Shown: positions 1-8,599, counted from the first letter of the stretch. The stretch is 64,000 nt of DNA from Acidovorax sp. 69 (GCF_002797445.1 NZ_PGEP01000001.1:661001-725000), one strand, 5' to 3'. Notes: a model not told the origin generated them from the letters alone. Numbers and translations: made by a program.

Positions 1-154
1 TGACTATTTCATGCTGGTGCGCACGCGCGACAGCGAGAGCTTCAACCGCTTGCATGCGGAGCAGTTGCTTTATCTGCCGGGTGTGCGTCAGGTGCGCTCG
101 TTCATGGTGTTGCGCAACGTGCTCTCGACCACTGAGTTGCCGCTCGCGGTGTAG
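1..154 (+). CDS. Lrp/AsnC-family transcriptional regulator, C-terminal fragment
   Basis: Only the last 50 codons lie in the window, in the frame that begins at base 2 and closes with TAG at 152-154. The fragment reads as the end of the ligand-binding (RAM) domain of a feast/famine regulator: a strand DYFMLVRTRD, a helix, then LPGVRQVRSFMVLRNV, the usual ending of these proteins. Family members bind DNA through an N-terminal helix-turn-helix, which lies outside the window, and sense amino acids with this domain. The gene converges on an EamA-type exporter 15 bp away. An Lrp protein beside an amino-acid exporter suggests a regulator-target pair, but that is inference. Confidence 0.75.
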   Translation, partial: DYFMLVRTRDSESFNRLHAEQLLYLPGVRQVRSFMVLRNVLSTTELPLAV

Positions 155-169
155 TGGCCAACTACACGC

Positions 170-1084
170 TCACTGAGCCCCGCGCAGCCGACCCATCACC
201 GCCGCCCAGGCCGGGCCCCCGAACAGGTTGACCACGAGGCCTGCCATCAACAGCCCTGCACCTGCAAAGTGCACGGGCAACAACTGTTCGCCAAACACCC
301 ACCAGCCTGTGGTCAGGCCCACTACCGGCACCAGCAGCGTGAACGGCGCCACACGGTTCACGGGGTAGCGCGACATGAGATACGTCCATAGGCCAAATCC
401 CAGCAGCGTTGAGATCCAGGCGATATAGGCCACGGCGGCCATGGATTTGAACGATAGTTGCTGTACGGCTGCCAGCACGGCGGCGGGGCCGTCCATCACC
501 AGCGCCAGGGCCACAAACGGCAGCGGTGCCACCACGCTGGACCAGACGATGAAGGCGAACTGGTTCATCGGTCCATACCGTCCTACGGCGCGCGTGACGA
601 TGTTGCCGCAGCCCCACAGGGCCGCAGCCGCCACGGTGAGCGCAAAGCCCGCCAGCGGCATCGAGGCGCCGTGCGCGCTGCCAATCAGCACCAGCCCTCC
701 TCCGGCCAGCGCCAGGCCAGCGACCTGATTGCCCTGCCATTTTTCACGCAGCCACCAGGCCGCCAGCAGCAGCGTGAAAAACGATTGCGCTTGCAGCACC
801 AGCGAGGCCAGGCCCGACGGCATGCCGATGTGGATGGCGGTGAACAGCAGCGCAAACTGGCCCACGGCCATGGTCATGCCATACAGCAGGTACAGCCTGA
901 GCGGCACTTTGGGCGGCTTGACGAACAGCAGGGCTGGGAAGGCCGCCAGCAGGTAGCGCAGCGCGCCGAGCAGCATGGGCGGCACATCGGCCACGCCCAC
1001 CTTGATGACGGCAAAGTTGAGCCCCCAGACCACGATGACGAGCAGGACCAGGGCCAGGTCGCGGGGGCGCAGGGCAGTGTTCAT
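170..1084 (-). CDS. eamA: EamA-type DMT-superfamily exporter (O-acetylserine/cysteine exporter-like)
   Basis: This is an inner-membrane exporter of about 304 residues with ten predicted membrane segments and two EamA repeats. The opening (VVWGLNFAVIKVGV), the LRYLLAAFPALLF segment, GLASLVLQAQSFFTLLL and VAPFTLLVPVVGL all resemble E. coli EamA (YdeD), which exports O-acetylserine and cysteine. Substrate is inferred from that resemblance. I chose the ATG at 1084 because the hydrophobic part begins 12 residues later, as in the E. coli protein; an in-frame ATG at 1093 is possible. The next gene upstream on the same strand is 96 bp away and functionally unrelated. Confidence 0.85.
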   Translation of the reverse strand: MNTALRPRDLALVLLVIVVWGLNFAVIKVGVADVPPMLLGALRYLLAAFPALLFVKPPKVPLRLYLLYGMTMAVGQFALLFTAIHIGMPSGLASLVLQAQSFFTLLLAAWWLREKWQGNQVAGLALAGGGLVLIGSAHGASMPLAGFALTVAAAALWGCGNIVTRAVGRYGPMNQFAFIVWSSVVAPLPFVALALVMDGPAAVLAAVQQLSFKSMAAVAYIAWISTLLGFGLWTYLMSRYPVNRVAPFTLLVPVVGLTTGWWVFGEQLLPVHFAGAGLLMAGLVVNLFGGPAWAAVMGRLRGAQ

Positions 1085-1180
1085 GCCTGGCATTGTCGGT
1101 GAGCCGATGGCCTTGCAGCCGTGCGTTTCAGGACCAGACTGCAGCAAAAGCCGACAGGCCCGTGGAGCAGTCCTGGGGTG

Positions 1181-2365
1181 TTATGCCGACTCCACCAAAA
1201 AGCTCAGTCCCGCATTCGCCCGCAGCCGCGCAATCAGCTTGTCGCCCAGCGCGGGGGCGGTGGTCCAGATGCCGCCAGCGGTGTCGGGGGCATCCCGCAG
1301 CAGGCACACCGCTGCCTCGGTGATCATCTTGGAAGTTGAGCCATAACCTGGGTCACGGTCGCCCTTGACGCCCACACGCAGGATATTGCCAGCGTCGTCG
1401 GTGCCGAGAAACAGAACGTCGTAAAACCCGTTGTCGCGTTCTTCGCGCGAAGGGCCTTCGCCCGGCTTGGGGCCTTGGTCCGACCCCAGAGACTTATCGC
1501 CAGCGACCGCATTGGCAATGGCCTCGCCTTTTTCACCGGGGCCGGTGATCAGCATTTCGTCATAGACAAAATCGGTGCCGTAGGCGTGCTGCAGCAAGAA
1601 GTTGGAGCGGTGCACATTGCGCGTGTTGATGGCCGCCATCACGAACGGAGCCACCCACACGCCCTCACCCAGAGCATCGTCCACCATGGGCTTGTTGCCC
1701 GAGGGCTGGCGTGGCCCTTCGAACCCGGGTGTGAGCGAGAACGGGTTCTTGAGCAGGTCCAGCACCGCTGGGTGGGTGGCCGCAGCCGCCATGGTGGCCT
1801 TCAGGCTGGCGGCGGTGCCGCCCGAGAAGGTGCCCTTCATCTTGCGCACCCGGCCGCGCACGCGGGGGGCTGCGTGGCCGAAGCGCTGGGCAAATTCCTT
1901 TTGCAGCAGGAACACGCCCAGGTCGAACGGGATCGAATCGAACCCGCACGAGAACACGATGCGCGCGCCGCTGGCCTTGGCCGCAGCTTCGTGCGCGTCG
2001 ATCATCTGGCGCATCCAGGCGGGCTCGCCGCACAGGTCGACATAGTCCACACCAGACTTGGCGCAGGCGGCCACCAGTTCGTTGCCATACAACTGGTAGG
2101 GGCCTACGGTGGTCAGCACCAGGCGCGTGGCGTCCATCAGCGCCTGCAGGCTGGCGGGGCTGTTGGTGTCGGTCACGACCAGCGGGGTGTCGGCCGGGGC
2201 TCCCACCTCGTCCCGCACGGCGGCCAGCTTGTCGGCGTTGCGCCCGCCCATGGCCCAGCGCAGGCCGCTACCGGCGGGGTAGCGCTGGAGCAGGTATTCG
2301 ACCACCAGGCGGCCCGTGAAGCCGGTGGCGCCGTGGACGACGAGGTCAAAGGGTTTTGGAGGCAT
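1181..2365 (-). CDS. Saccharopine dehydrogenase-like NAD(P)-binding oxidoreductase
   Basis: This 394-residue protein opens with a Rossmann dinucleotide-binding motif (VVHGATGFTGR) and continues with TVGPYQLYGNELVAAC and YVDLCGEPAWMRQMID. These are hallmarks of the saccharopine-dehydrogenase-like group that includes mycobacterial trans-acting enoyl reductases. Family members reduce or oxidise substrates with NAD(P); the substrate here cannot be read from the sequence. The start is the ATG at 2365, directly before the Rossmann strand; the open frame extends about 77 codons further upstream without family-like sequence. It probably forms a single-gene unit. Confidence 0.8.
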   Translation of the reverse strand: MPPKPFDLVVHGATGFTGRLVVEYLLQRYPAGSGLRWAMGGRNADKLAAVRDEVGAPADTPLVVTDTNSPASLQALMDATRLVLTTVGPYQLYGNELVAACAKSGVDYVDLCGEPAWMRQMIDAHEAAAKASGARIVFSCGFDSIPFDLGVFLLQKEFAQRFGHAAPRVRGRVRKMKGTFSGGTAASLKATMAAAATHPAVLDLLKNPFSLTPGFEGPRQPSGNKPMVDDALGEGVWVAPFVMAAINTRNVHRSNFLLQHAYGTDFVYDEMLITGPGEKGEAIANAVAGDKSLGSDQGPKPGEGPSREERDNGFYDVLFLGTDDAGNILRVGVKGDRDPGYGSTSKMITEAAVCLLRDAPDTAGGIWTTAPALGDKLIARLRANAGLSFLVESA

Positions 2366-2676
2366 GGTTGTGGGGTGATACGGAGGGTGTTGGGCACGCA
2401 TTGTGATGGCGGGTCGCAGGGAGCGGTGTCGCGCATGTGCATCTGGAGTGGCAGAGGCATGGCTCAAAGTACCGCAATTCGATACCGAAAAGCCTTTTTG
2501 ACAGGTCTCTTGGGTTTTGCCGTGGTGCATGGGGCTCCGCGCGTGATCATTTACGTGCATCCCTCCTGCCCAAGCGAGGCAAACTACCATCAACAACGCG
2601 AGCAGTGCCCTGCAACTCTGGCGCCCCTTGTGCTGCAGTAAATTGAATAGACTGGCTCACCTTGATAGGTCGCTTA
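2366..2676. other. Intergenic region, 311 bp, between divergent genes
   Basis: This gap separates the reductase on the minus strand from the exported-protein/patatin pair on the plus strand, so it should hold both promoters. I see no convincing gene, tRNA, strong palindrome or repeat in it. The short open frames here lack ribosome-binding sites and recognisable protein features. Confidence 0.5.
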
Positions 2677-3351
2677 ATGAGAAAGCTTTGCATGATCCTG
2701 CATCCGAAACGTATGCTCACCAGCGCCTTGCTGGTGATTGCGGCCAGCAGCTTGCTGCAACCGGTGGCCGCGCAGACCGTGTCGCCTGTGACGCCGTTGA
2801 TGTTGCAGCAATGGCGTTTGGGGCAGGAGTTGGGCAGCTATGGCCTTGCGCAGAATGATCCCCAGGCCTTGCTTGCAGCTGTGAAACTGCAGCGTGCCTC
2901 TGGCTTGCAGCCATCGCAAGCGCGCGTGGACGGAGACCGCAAGGGGGTGGTAGACCAGATGGATGTCGCCAGTCTTTTGGCCGCGGCAAGGTCGTTGGCG
3001 AAGAGCCAACCGTCGCTCCTGGCCTTGATCGACGAGGCCTCTGCGGTGCTGCGTCGCCGTGGGACGCTGATCGGGCCGCAAGTGCAACCCATTTTGATGG
3101 GTGCACGCGATATCAAGCCCATCCTGCTGTCGTACAAACCCGGACAGAAGGCTTTTTTCGGCATTGCCAGCGATCGGATGCAGGACATCGCTTTCTCAGT
3201 CAAGGGTCCCAGGAACGAACCGCTGTGTGAGCCCGCTCAAGCAGGAGGCGAGCTGCTGTGCGAATGGATATCCGGCGAAGCTCCTGATGTGCGCGTGGTG
3301 GTGACCAACCTCAGTACCAATGCGGTGATGCTGACGTTCTTCCATGATTGA
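2677..3351 (+). CDS. Exported protein of unknown function, partner of patatin lipoprotein
   Basis: I do not recognise a family. The product is about 224 residues with an N-terminal signal peptide (hydrophobic MLTSALLVIAASSLLQP ending PVAAQ, cleavage probably after residue 33). The mature part is Ala/Leu/Gln-rich and helical in its first half (about residues 40-130). The last 80 residues look like beta strands (ILLSYKPGQKAFFGIAS, VRVVVTNLSTNAVMLTFF) with two cysteines (LCEP and LLCEW) that could form a periplasmic disulfide. The ATG at 2677 follows an AGG at 2667-2669; ATG at 2692 is an alternative. Its last 8 bases overlap the patatin gene, so the two are probably translated together and may act together. 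Confidence 0.7.
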   Translation: MRKLCMILHPKRMLTSALLVIAASSLLQPVAAQTVSPVTPLMLQQWRLGQELGSYGLAQNDPQALLAAVKLQRASGLQPSQARVDGDRKGVVDQMDVASLLAAARSLAKSQPSLLALIDEASAVLRRRGTLIGPQVQPILMGARDIKPILLSYKPGQKAFFGIASDRMQDIAFSVKGPRNEPLCEPAQAGGELLCEWISGEAPDVRVVVTNLSTNAVMLTFFHD

Positions 3352-5122
3352 GCGCGCGGAGACTCAGGGACGTCTCGCTGTCTGGTGCGTCTTGCTTGCC
3401 GTCGCGTGCCTTGCTGGTTGTACGGTGGTGGGAAGTCGTCCTGGACTGAGCTATCGCAATGAGCCGGACCTGGGACGCTCGTTTGTGCGTCCCCAGGTAC
3501 CCGTCCCGCGCGCGGCGACGGAATGGGTTGCCGACCGATCGCAGTTCGTTGGGCTGGCCTTGAGTGGCGGCGGCAGTCGATCTGCCAACTTTGGCATGGC
3601 AGCTCTGGAGGAATTGGACAAGCTAGGCATCCTGGAGCAGGTGGATGCGATTTCTGCTGTCAGTGGTGGGTCGATTCCCGCCGCGTACTTTTCTATCCAT
3701 GGCGAGCGTCGGCAGTGGGCTGAGCAAGGTCGACAGATGGCGGCCACCGATTTTGCGATGCCTCTCATCGGCAAGTTGCTCAACCCCCTGAATCTATTGG
3801 CCACCACTTTTTCCGACCTGGATCGCAGCGACCATCTGGCCGAGTTGTTCGAGGAAAAACTCTTCGATGGCAAGCGCGTGACCTTTGCTGATCTGGGCCT
3901 GCGGGGAGCGCGCCGGCCAGCGGTCTATTTTAATGCCACAGACACCACCAATGGAGGCGTGCGCTTTGTCTTCAGTGATCGGCAGTTTCTCCGCTCCACA
4001 GGGTCCGATCTCAGCAAGTTTCCCATCGCCTGGGCCATGGCGTCCTCGGGCGCATTTCCTGGTGTGTTCAATTCGGTAACCCTGCGCCGCTACAGCCTGG
4101 ATCCGACAAAACGCCGCGAGGACATAGACAGTCCCGATGACATTCGCTATTTGCACCTGATCGATGGTGGACCGAGCGATAACCTCGGCGTTGAAACCCT
4201 GATCCGTTTGGCCCGAGAGCATCACGTCAATCGATTGAATGCGGGGCAACCGTCACAGGGCTGCATGATCATGGTGGTGGATTCGCATGTTCCCAATGCG
4301 GGTGTGACCGAGATGCGGCAGTCAGACAGACGGAATTTCGGCTCGGTGTTGATTGATCTGAATTTCCTGGACGCCATCGACGCGATGTTGTCCAACCGTC
4401 GGGATCAAACCCTGTCGCAGATGGGCATTCGGCGGGATGCGCCGCAAGGGCAGTTCAACGTTGAACTGGCACCTGGACTGTGGGAGTACAAGATTCGGCC
4501 TTATCGCCGGATCAGCCAGTTTTCCATCGAGTACTACTACCTTGAAGGCCAGGCGTTCACTGAGTCGCGGTATTTCACGCTAGCCAACTCCCTTGATCCG
4601 TCCTCCGAGAAGGTGCCCGAGCGGCGCCAGTTCGAGTGTCAGGCTTGGCACATCGCACTCGATGATGTCCAGGCCATCGTGCCTTGGCGAGTCTTGGCAG
4701 GCCAGGAAAAGCCACTCGATCTGACTGTGGAGTCGGATAAAGCGGTGTTCGCCTACCGCGCTCGCTTGGGGCGTTTGATCAGCCAGGTTGCCACCAGCTA
4801 TCGTTTGAGCGGTGTGCCAAATTGCAGTCAGGCCCAACTGCAGGATTTTCTTTATGACGCAGCGCACATCGCAGTGCGCCAAGACAAGATGTCGCTTACC
4901 GAGGTGTGCCGATGGTTCGGGCAGCGGAGCTTGGTCAGCGCAGACCAGTGCCGGTTGGAATCTGAGCCTCTGTTCCGTCCCGAATTGGCAGTCAGTCCCA
5001 TACGTCAGCCTTTGAATTTGACCGAGTCCGAACAGAATACGGACCGCTTTGTGAAGTGCGCGTCTGGTGGAGGAAGCGGGCGTTTGCCGGTCGTGCTGCC
5101 AGAACCCTTGTTGCTGCGTTGA
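3344..5122 (+). CDS. Patatin-like phospholipase lipoprotein
   Basis: This 592-residue protein begins with a lipoprotein signal peptide whose lipobox is LAGC (about residues 24-27), so it should be anchored to a membrane from the periplasmic side. The patatin fold follows: the oxyanion-hole glycines GGGSRSANFG (residues 75-84), the nucleophile elbow SAVSGGS (about 103-109) and the catalytic aspartate in LIDGGPSDNLG (D about 274). Patatins are Ser-Asp lipid acyl hydrolases. The C-terminal 250 residues match nothing I know and may be a targeting or regulatory part. It overlaps the preceding exported-protein gene by 8 bases. The substrate is unknown; both a housekeeping lipase and a toxic lipase are possible. 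Confidence 0.85.
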   Translation: MIERAETQGRLAVWCVLLAVACLAGCTVVGSRPGLSYRNEPDLGRSFVRPQVPVPRAATEWVADRSQFVGLALSGGGSRSANFGMAALEELDKLGILEQVDAISAVSGGSIPAAYFSIHGERRQWAEQGRQMAATDFAMPLIGKLLNPLNLLATTFSDLDRSDHLAELFEEKLFDGKRVTFADLGLRGARRPAVYFNATDTTNGGVRFVFSDRQFLRSTGSDLSKFPIAWAMASSGAFPGVFNSVTLRRYSLDPTKRREDIDSPDDIRYLHLIDGGPSDNLGVETLIRLAREHHVNRLNAGQPSQGCMIMVVDSHVPNAGVTEMRQSDRRNFGSVLIDLNFLDAIDAMLSNRRDQTLSQMGIRRDAPQGQFNVELAPGLWEYKIRPYRRISQFSIEYYYLEGQAFTESRYFTLANSLDPSSEKVPERRQFECQAWHIALDDVQAIVPWRVLAGQEKPLDLTVESDKAVFAYRARLGRLISQVATSYRLSGVPNCSQAQLQDFLYDAAHIAVRQDKMSLTEVCRWFGQRSLVSADQCRLESEPLFRPELAVSPIRQPLNLTESEQNTDRFVKCASGGGSGRLPVVLPEPLLLR

Positions 5123-5173
5123 CCGCCGAACCTGCACCGGACATCGGTCGATGAATTTTTGCGGGCAGTGACC

Positions 5174-5206
5174 CCTGTGAAGTATCTTTATTTGATACTT
5201 CACAGG
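5174..5206. other. Perfect 13-bp inverted repeat with 7-base loop
   Basis: The arms CCTGTGAAGTATC (5174-5186) and GATACTTCACAGG (5194-5206) are perfectly complementary around the loop TTTATTT. There is no T-run after it on either strand, so it is not a standard intrinsic terminator. It lies between the patatin gene and the YiaAB gene, 96 bp before the latter's start. It could be an operator, a Rho-assisted terminator or an mRNA-end-stabilising hairpin. Confidence 0.75.
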
Positions 5207-5301
5207 AGAAAATTGAGTACTTGGACGGTATTTTGGAGCTTTGGGCGCGTCAGCCTGCATCATCAGCGCCATGTTTAACAACGCCTTCGGGTGTGACCAC
5301 C

Positions 5302-5790
5302 ATGCAAGCTTCTCCTTTCACCGTTCAACGCGACACCAAGGCCTGGCAACTGCAGGTGTGGGTCTCGTTTGGTATCGCGGTTTTTCTGTGTGCCGTCGGC
5401 CTGGCATGGCTGCCTGGTGAGCAACTGGAGCAGGCCTTCATGGTGATGGGCTATGTGTTCTGCCTCTCGGCCGCCTTCGTGCTGGCCAAGTTTGTGCGGG
5501 ACAACGAAAGCGCTGCGCGCCGGGGCGGTGGTGACACCCCCATGTGGAAGCTGGTGGTGTGGGGTGGTTTTGCCGTGGCGATGGGCCTGACAGGCTGGGG
5601 CCTGATGAGCATGGGCATCAATGTGACTTACAAGGCTTTCCTGGGCGTGAGCTGGCTGTACCTGATCACCACCGCCTTCACGCTGGCCAAGATGCTGCGC
5701 GACCGCCATGAGGCCGATCTGATGGACGCCCGTCTGCAAGGCCGCCGCGAAGCCGCCCAGGCGGCCGCCAACGGCAACAGCGCGAACTAA
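5302..5790 (+). CDS. YiaA/YiaB-family inner-membrane protein
   Basis: The 162-residue product carries two copies of the YiaAB two-helix unit. The first is around WQLQVWVSFGIAVFL to LAKFVRDNE (residues 14-72) and the second around WKLVVWGGFAVAMG to LAKMLRDRHE (83-143). Each unit has two membrane helices and ends in a charged K-x-x-R-D motif, which is typical of the family. YiaA and YiaB of E. coli are membrane proteins of unknown role. The last 20 residues are a soluble tail rich in Ala, Arg and Gln. I chose the ATG at 5302 because the family alignment begins just after it, although the ribosome-binding site is weak. Confidence 0.8.
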   Translation: MQASPFTVQRDTKAWQLQVWVSFGIAVFLCAVGLAWLPGEQLEQAFMVMGYVFCLSAAFVLAKFVRDNESAARRGGGDTPMWKLVVWGGFAVAMGLTGWGLMSMGINVTYKAFLGVSWLYLITTAFTLAKMLRDRHEADLMDARLQGRREAAQAAANGNSAN

Positions 5791-5914
5791 CTGATCGTCT
5801 CTGTTGTGCGCAGGCGGCAACCCGCCGCTCGTGTCAGCGATTTTTCTTTCTGGTCTTTCGACCCGGCCTGTCCCGGCGCCCTGGTGCACGGTGGGGTTGC
5901 ACCTTGAGGAGTGA

Positions 5915-6397
5915 ATGATGATGAATGCTGCGTTTTCTTCGTGGGGCCGTGCCCGCCTGTCTCGCGCTTTGCTGGCGGCTGGTGTGGTGTGTGCCGCTCT
6001 GGTGGCAGCGCCCGCCCGCGCCCAGAGCGAGGCTTCCGCCGCGCTGTCGCTGTTGCCGGTGGCCTCGGTGGTGGGCACGGCGTCTGTGGCATCGGCCGCT
6101 GCGGGCGCGGTGGTGGCGGTGCCGGCCGCGTTGTCGGTGGGTGGCGCGGTGCTGTCCGTGAAGGCGGTGGAGGCCTCGGCCGTGGGTACGGTGTACCTGC
6201 TGGAGCGCGCCTCTGACGGCGCGCAGGTCAGCGTAGAGGTGGTGGGGCGCGGTGTGGCGGGCTCTGTCTACGCCGTGGGTACGTTGGTGACTTGCAGCGT
6301 GATCAGCACGGGCGTGGTCTTGTCGGCTGCGGGTGAGGCCATCGCCTTTGTGCCCAATGCCATCGGCCGTGCCTTGCTGCACAACGAGCGCCTGTGA
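5915..6397 (+). CDS. Small exported Ala/Val-rich protein, unknown function
   Basis: The family is not recognised. The product has 160 residues. A clear GAGGAG ribosome-binding site precedes three in-frame ATGs (5915, 5918, 5921). A signal peptide (LLAAGVVCAALVAAPARAQ) is likely cut after PARA. The mature part is very rich in Ala, Val, Gly and Ser with alternating small and hydrophobic residues (LPVASVVGTASVASAAAGAV), suggesting a membrane-associated or beta-rich envelope protein. The end of this gene touches the upstream extension of the DUF2145 reading frame, and the two exported proteins may form an operon with the YiaAB gene. Confidence 0.65.
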   Translation: MMMNAAFSSWGRARLSRALLAAGVVCAALVAAPARAQSEASAALSLLPVASVVGTASVASAAAGAVVAVPAALSVGGAVLSVKAVEASAVGTVYLLERASDGAQVSVEVVGRGVAGSVYAVGTLVTCSVISTGVVLSAAGEAIAFVPNAIGRALLHNERL

Positions 6398-6505
6398 ATA
6401 TGCAGTACGCCCCTCTGAGCCGCTATATCGCGCGGTGCTTGCCGCTGCAGGCGGCAGCTCTTCAGGCCGTCCAAGCCTGCGCAGTCAGGCTTGGAGTCGC
6501 GGCCC

Positions 6506-6575
6506 TCAGCCCCTTCTCTCTGCGCGCTGCGCGCTGCGGGAAGGGGGGCGATGCCCTCACTGCGGGGCGGAACGT
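6506..6575 (+). repeat. GC-rich palindromic dispersed repeat, copy R3 (partial)
   Basis: The segment has the order CCCCTTCTCTC, inverted GC-rich arms, GGGAAGGGGGGCGATGCCCT and TGCGGGGCGG. This matches the middle of the larger repeat copies at 34644 and 45283. It lies in front of the DUF2145 gene within an open frame that would otherwise extend that gene upstream, which argues that the real start is downstream of it. Confidence 0.5.
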
Positions 6576-6609
6576 GGCTTGCATCCTTCGCCGTGGTCAC
6601 GCGAGTTTC

Positions 6610-7419
6610 ATGTGCCATGGGCTCGCGGTACTGGCAGCTGTTGTAGCGATGGCGGGAACGGTTCCTGCCCATGCTGGCCGCTCCTGCGAGTCGCGCAAAC
6701 CCGTGCCCCCGCAGGTGATCGAACGCGGCATGAAGCTGGCCGAGCAGACCTCGGCCGCGCTGGATGCCGAACACGCACGATCAGGTGCGCAGGTGGTGGC
6801 TCTGGCCCGCGCGGGGCAAGACCTGAGCAAATACAGCCTGCGCTACTCGCACTTCGGCTGGGCCTACAAGACCTCCGAGGGGCCGTGGCGCGTGGCGCAC
6901 AAGCTCAACGAATGTGGGACGGCCGTGGGGTACCTATACCGGCAGGGGCTGGGCGAGTTTTTTCTGGACGACCTGTGGCGCTACGAAGCCGTCTATGCTG
7001 TGCCCACGCCCGAGGTGCAACAGCGCCTGATCGCCGTGCTGCAGGACAAGGGCCGTATCAAAGCGCTGCAGCACCCGCCCTACAGCATGGTCAGCTACGT
7101 GTGGGGCCGCAAGTACCAGCAGTCCAACCAGTGGGCGCTGGAGACGCTGGCACTGTCGATGGAGCCCACCACCGTGCGCACGCGTGAACAGGCCCATGCC
7201 TGGTTGCAGTTCAAGGGCTACGAGCCCACCACGCTCAAGATCGGCCCACTGACCCGCATGGGCGGGCGTGTGGGTTCGGCCAACATTGCGTTTGACGACC
7301 ATCCGGGCGACAAGCGGTTTTCAGACCGTATCGAGACCGTCACCGTCGATTCTGTTTTGGCCTGGATGCAGAGGGCGCAACTGGCGGGTGCACCGGCGGT
7401 GTTGACGCTAAAAAATTGA
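6610..7419 (+). CDS. DUF2145-family exported protein
   Basis: The mature protein, about 247 residues, matches the DUF2145 pattern: GRSCESRKPVPPQVIERGM at the start, then LARAGQDLSKYSLRYSHFGW, WRVAHKLNECGTAVGYLYRQG and LGEFFLDDLWRYEAVYAVP. The invariant-looking histidines and Cys-Gly-Thr suggest a papain-like or NlpC-like fold, but this is inference; the family function is not known. A signal peptide (LAVLAAVVAMAGTVPAHA) follows the ATG at 6610. The frame is open upstream to a GTG at 6394, but that stretch contains a dispersed repeat and no family sequence, so I reject it as coding. Confidence 0.75.
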   Translation: MCHGLAVLAAVVAMAGTVPAHAGRSCESRKPVPPQVIERGMKLAEQTSAALDAEHARSGAQVVALARAGQDLSKYSLRYSHFGWAYKTSEGPWRVAHKLNECGTAVGYLYRQGLGEFFLDDLWRYEAVYAVPTPEVQQRLIAVLQDKGRIKALQHPPYSMVSYVWGRKYQQSNQWALETLALSMEPTTVRTREQAHAWLQFKGYEPTTLKIGPLTRMGGRVGSANIAFDDHPGDKRFSDRIETVTVDSVLAWMQRAQLAGAPAVLTLKN

Positions 7420-7420
7420 G

Positions 7421-7476
7421 TAAAAATGCCAGCCAGCGCACTATTGATATGCGCTGAGTGCTATAAAAAACAGAGT
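7421..7476 (+). repeat. Small dispersed palindromic element, copy E1
   Basis: AAAATGCC, CAGCGCAC, then ATGCGCT and GTGCTATAAAAAACAGAG match the order of blocks in the better copies at 59039 and 61903 (AAATTGG, TAGCGCTT, AAGCGCT, AGCTAT). It is intergenic, directly after the DUF2145 stop codon. Confidence 0.65.
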
Positions 7477-7528
7477 GTGCAAACAGGGCATGCCAACTGC
7501 GGTGCGGTGTGCCCTCGAGGAGAAGACC

Positions 7529-8599
7529 ATGAGTAAATCGTTGCGACTGTCCGAAAAGTGGTTCCGCCGTGGCCTGTGGCTGGTGGCGCTGGTGTTTGCC
7601 GGATTCCTGATTGGGCTGGGTGGCACCATCGTGGGCGATCTGCCCAAGGTCGAGACTCCGTTGCGTGTGGATGACTTTCTGGACAAGCCGATGGCCCAGG
7701 CGCTGCGTGGTCAGGTGCGCGATGCCCGCCAGGCCGAGCAGGACGCGCAGACGGCCCTGGAGCAGGCCCAGCTGCAGCGCAGCAAGGCCCGCAGCGAGAG
7801 CCAGGCGGAGCGCGAGACCTTCAACAATTGGCTGGCTACGCGCAGTGTGACGCAACGCGCCGACCAGGACCCGGAGGTCATTGCCCGTACCCAGGCGTTG
7901 GATGCCCTCAAGCTGGTGGAGCGCAAGACACAGCAGGCCGTGGAGCAGCAACAACAGGCCGCGCTGGACGCGCGCCAGGGTGCAGCGGCAGCGCAGGAGC
8001 GCCTGAGCAAATTGGAGGCCGACGGCTATGAAAGGCTGGCCGCCGAGCGCCGCAAGGTTGAGCTGCGCGTGTTCCTTTACCGCCTGGCCCTCACGCTGCC
8101 ATTGCTCGCTATCGCCGGCTGGCTGTTCGTCAAGAAGCGCAAGGGGACTTACTGGCCCTTCGTGTGGGGCTTCATCTTCTTCGCACTGTTTGCCTTCTTC
8201 GTCGAGCTGGTGCCTTACCTGCCCAGCTATGGCGGTTATGTGCGTTACGTGGTGGGCATTGGCGTTACGGCCGTGGTGGGACGCTATGCCATCCAGGCGC
8301 TCAACCGCTATCTGGAGCGCCAGAAGCAGGCCGAGTCATTGCCCGACCAGGAGCGGCGCAATGAGTTGAGCTATGACGTGGCGTTGGCCAGGCTCGCCAA
8401 AAGTGTGTGCCCTGGCTGCGAGCGCCCAGTAGATTTGAAGAACGAGAAGATCGATTTCTGTCCGCATTGCGGCATCGGCTTGTTTGACCACTGCGGTGCC
8501 TGCACGACGCGCAAGAGTGCGTTTGCCAAGTTCTGTCATTCCTGCGGCACGGGGGCCCATGCCAAGCCTGCGTCCACCCCAGCTGCCACATCGGCGTGA
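7529..8599 (+). CDS. Membrane protein with coiled coil and C-terminal double zinc ribbon
   Basis: The 356-residue product has one N-terminal membrane helix (LVALVFAGFLIGLGGTIVG), a long charged coiled coil rich in Gln, Ala and Glu (about residues 50-180), three further membrane helices (about 190-285) and a C-terminal cytoplasmic part. That part holds two zinc-ribbon halves: CPGC with CPHC, and CGAC with CHSC. GAGGAG at 7517-7522 lies 6 bases before the ATG at 7529, which fixes the start. The architecture suggests a protein that reads envelope state through the coiled coil and binds a cytoplasmic partner through the ribbons, but no specific function can be assigned. Confidence 0.7.
   Translation: MSKSLRLSEKWFRRGLWLVALVFAGFLIGLGGTIVGDLPKVETPLRVDDFLDKPMAQALRGQVRDARQAEQDAQTALEQAQLQRSKARSESQAERETFNNWLATRSVTQRADQDPEVIARTQALDALKLVERKTQQAVEQQQQAALDARQGAAAAQERLSKLEADGYERLAAERRKVELRVFLYRLALTLPLLAIAGWLFVKKRKGTYWPFVWGFIFFALFAFFVELVPYLPSYGGYVRYVVGIGVTAVVGRYAIQALNRYLERQKQAESLPDQERRNELSYDVALARLAKSVCPGCERPVDLKNEKIDFCPHCGIGLFDHCGACTTRKSAFAKFCHSCGTGAHAKPASTPAATSA

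Noticed and set aside
1475..2641. A 388-codon plus-strand frame opposite the saccharopine-dehydrogenase-like gene
   Set aside because: The minus strand has a clear Rossmann protein; the plus frame is low-complexity shadow sequence.
6394..6609. A possible 72-residue N-terminal extension of the DUF2145 protein
   Set aside because: The stretch contains a dispersed repeat and no family sequence, and it would bury the signal peptide that follows ATG 6610.
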